6,297 nt of DNA from Actinomycetota bacterium. Lineage in GTDB: Bacteria; Actinomycetota; CADDZG01; WHSQ01. The notes beneath the pieces were generated by a model. That model was not told the origin of the DNA, searched no databases, and worked only from the letters and a program-made list of their open reading frames with translations. Made by a program: the position numbers and the translations under genes. Shown piece after piece: positions 4,532 to 6,297 of this stretch (the first letter of the stretch is position 1; the number at the start of each line of letters is the position of its first letter). The stretch covers positions 1 through 6,297 of the forward strand of contig JAHWJK010000095.1 in assembly GCA_019348445.1 (NCBI GenBank), read 5' to 3'.

Positions 4532-6297
4532 TCAAGTCACGCTTTCGATGCGCACCACCGCGTTGTAATCGGGGATCCCGGCCTCCGGCGAGCGACGCGT
4601 GCGGTCGATCAGGACTTGGGCTTCCGGCCAGTGGACCTGGAGATTGCCCGGCGCAACCGGCGCGATCGACACGGATCCGTGGAACGTGCCGTGGTCGTTT
4701 ACGAGCACGACACGGTCGCCGTCATCGAGGCCTTCGGAACGAGCATCGCTTTCGTTCATCAGGACGGCTTCTCGAGCGAGGCCGGTAAGCGGATCTTTCT
4801 TGCGCTGCACCATGCTGTTGAACTGCTTGCCGCGGCGGGTCGTGACTAGATAGGACCCGTCGGGCACTCGACGCTGTGGAACGCCGACGACGAAGAAGTG
4901 TGCTTTGCCGTCGTCGGTGGGGAAGTTCCATCCGTCGCACAACATGGCGCCGCCGTACTGCACCTGGTCGCCCTTCGTCGAAAGGTTCTGGATGCCCTCG
5001 TAGAGCGGAACGACCTCGGCGATCTCGCGCCTGATCGCGGCCGTGTCGTCCCATCGGAATGCGGTCGCAAACTCCGGACGCACACGGCGCGCCAGATCGG
5101 CGAACACCTCCCATTCGGGCCGCGCCTCCCCGATACGACGACCACGGATCTCGGGATTGAAGATGATCCGGCGCTCGGTCGACGTCTCCGTAACCCCGCC
5201 GGGCGTCTCGTATCGCGTCGCGGCCGGCAGCAGGATGACGGTCTCCGCGGGATCGATCAGCATCTGAGACGACATCACGATGTCCATGTGCACCCGTAGA
5301 GGGACCGTTCCCATAGCCGTCCGCACGAAGTCGGGATCCGGCATGACTTCGAGGAAGTTGCCGCCGACCGAGAACAGGACGTCGAGGCGCCGGTCACCCG
5401 CGGCGTCGATCATCTGCGGCGCGGTGTAGCCGGGCGTAGGCGAGATCGGGAACCCCCAGCGATCGCCGAGACGTGCCGCGCTTTGTTCGTCCAGGATCAC
5501 CGCGCCCGGGAGCACCCCCGTGTATGCCCCCATCTCGGCGCCTCCTTGCACGCCCGAGTGACCCCGGATGGGCATCAAGCCGCACTTCGGCCGTCCGACG
5601 AAGCCCTTCGACAGACCGACGTTGATGATGGCGCGCACGTTGTCCTCGCCGAACTCGTGCTGAGTCACTCCCATGCTCCAGACGAGAACCGCGGTCTCGG
5701 CCGCAGCGAGCATGCGAGCGAACTCGAGCATGTCGGCGCGGGACGCGCCCGATACGGTCTCCAACTCGTCCCACGACATGGCATCGAGTTCCGTCTCGAG
5801 CGCGTCGAAACCCGTCGTGTGGTGGTCGATGAAGTTCCGGTCGACCCACCGGTTCTCGACCATGTGCTTCAAGGTGCCGGACAGGAACGCGATGTCACCG
5901 CCGACGTTTACGAGGAAGAACCGATCCGCGATCTGCGTTCCGAAGAGCGCGCTCTCGACGTTGGACGGAACCCAATACTTGTCCATACCGGGCTCGCGGT
6001 AGTTGTTGATCACCGCGACCTTCGTCCCTTCTTTCTTAGCGTGAAAGAGGTACTTCATCGCAACGGGCTGGTTGTTCGCCACATTCGAACCCACGAAGAC
6101 GACGAGGTCGCTGCCTATCCAGTCCGTGTACGAACATGTCGTAGCGGGAACGCCAAGGGATTGTTTCAAGCCGAATGTGCTCGGCGAGTGACAGACGCGT
6201 GCTGCGTTGTCGATCGAGTTGGTTCCCATCGCTCGGACGCTCTTCTGCACGACGTAGTAGTTCTCGTTCGTCATGCCTCGGCTCGTCAGGTAGAAGC
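4532..6297 (-). CDS. Formate dehydrogenase-like molybdopterin oxidoreductase, catalytic subunit (Cys type), 5' end outside window
   Basis: The frame is open through the right edge, giving 587 visible residues. The ATG at 6274 is internal: the codons before it (FYLTSRG) continue the conserved pre-active-site segment. The catalytic region reads ARVCHSPS. Its cysteine, codon TGT at 6193-6191, takes the place of selenocysteine as the metal ligand, and the next residue is the conserved His. Counting from the 6274 Met, PIRGHSGVQGG (235-245) holds the Arg corresponding to the formate-site Arg of E. coli FdhF. ETPGGVTETSTERR (356-369) and the C-terminal cofactor-binding domain (about 470-575, from YLVTTRRGKQFNSM) follow. 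The expected role is bis-MGD-dependent formate oxidation or CO2 reduction, or a related reaction. Text such as KYWVPSNVESALFGT and RGHS.VQG resembles the FdhF/YdeP group, whereas RVCHSPS resembles FdsA-type enzymes, so the subgroup is unsettled. The N-terminal iron-sulfur part is not visible. fdhD and mobA follow directly. Confidence 0.93.
   Translation of the reverse strand, partial: FYLTSRGMTNENYYVVQKSVRAMGTNSIDNAARVCHSPSTFGLKQSLGVPATTCSYTDWIGSDLVVFVGSNVANNQPVAMKYLFHAKKEGTKVAVINNYREPGMDKYWVPSNVESALFGTQIADRFFLVNVGGDIAFLSGTLKHMVENRWVDRNFIDHHTTGFDALETELDAMSWDELETVSGASRADMLEFARMLAAAETAVLVWSMGVTQHEFGEDNVRAIINVGLSKGFVGRPKCGLMPIRGHSGVQGGAEMGAYTGVLPGAVILDEQSAARLGDRWGFPISPTPGYTAPQMIDAAGDRRLDVLFSVGGNFLEVMPDPDFVRTAMGTVPLRVHMDIVMSSQMLIDPAETVILLPAATRYETPGGVTETSTERRIIFNPEIRGRRIGEARPEWEVFADLARRVRPEFATAFRWDDTAAIRREIAEVVPLYEGIQNLSTKGDQVQYGGAMLCDGWNFPTDDGKAHFFVVGVPQRRVPDGSYLVTTRRGKQFNSMVQRKKDPLTGLAREAVLMNESDARSEGLDDGDRVVLVNDHGTFHGSVSIAPVAPGNLQVHWPEAQVLIDRTRRSPEAGIPDYNAVVRIESVT

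Larger units (their letters stand above)
83..5466. repeat. Scattered GCGATCGC octamers in a GATC-rich background
   Basis: The palindrome GCGATCGC occurs at 83-90, 398-405, 1993-2000, 3644-3651 and 5459-5466. By hand count the window holds about 78 GATC sites, of which about 22 are CGATCG. Uniform base composition at about 65% G+C predicts roughly 20 GATC sites and less than one octamer. All the octamers lie inside coding sequence of several genes, so this is a genome-wide word preference, not a local array. Confidence 0.45.

Noticed and set aside
4292..4849. Plus-strand open frame of 185 codons across the fdhD start and the oxidoreductase end
   Set aside because: It spans the junction of two well-recognised minus-strand genes and has no coherent domain.
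6191..6193. Possible selenocysteine codon at the formate dehydrogenase active site
   Set aside because: The codon reads TGT (Cys), not TGA, and no in-frame TGA occurs before the stop at 4532-4534.
6272..6274. ATG as the start of the formate dehydrogenase gene
   Set aside because: The frame stays open upstream, and the conserved segment before the active site continues through it to the window edge. The iron-sulfur and first cofactor-binding parts would otherwise be missing.

Overview
The window looks like chromosomal DNA of a GC-rich bacterium (about two-thirds G+C by eye). Codons end mostly in G or C, and GTG starts and 4-base ATGA overlaps between genes are used. A free-living actinobacterium, possibly of the Acidimicrobiia type, fits best. 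That placement is inferred from base composition, codon use and the striking density of GATC/CGATCG; nothing here is diagnostic.

There are six protein genes in two blocks, with almost no non-coding DNA. The left block (1-3120) is a divergent regulator/target pair. A TetR-type repressor gene reads rightward (2488-3120). Leftward from the same 76-base intergenic region run two overlapping membrane-protein genes. The first is a protein with about seven membrane segments and a C-terminal SRPBCC (START-like, hydrophobic-ligand-binding) domain (2411-1203). The second is a long open frame from 1206 that runs off the left edge. It fuses a multi-spanning ICMT/PEMT-type membrane methyltransferase to a DCC (DUF393) thiol-oxidoreductase-like domain. 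The intergenic region carries a perfect 15-base palindrome inside a 29-base imperfect dyad, overlapping candidate promoters on both strands, as expected for a TetR operator. I infer that repressor, lipid-binding-like membrane protein and methyltransferase-thioredoxin-like fusion form one ligand-responsive membrane module. This is the best candidate in the window for an undescribed system.

The right block (6297-3131, leftward) is a formate dehydrogenase maturation operon. It holds the C-terminal 587 residues of a cysteine-type, formate dehydrogenase-like molybdopterin oxidoreductase that enters from the right edge. One base later comes fdhD (sulfuration of the molybdenum cofactor for FDH), and overlapping it by 4 bases is mobA (guanylyltransferase making the bis-MGD form of the cofactor). 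Enzyme, sulfur donor and cofactor nucleotidylation are therefore made together. The operon ends tail-to-tail with tetR, 10 bases apart, with no classical terminator visible.

No tRNA, rRNA, CRISPR array, insertion sequence or attachment site was seen. No stretch longer than 80 bases lacks a gene.
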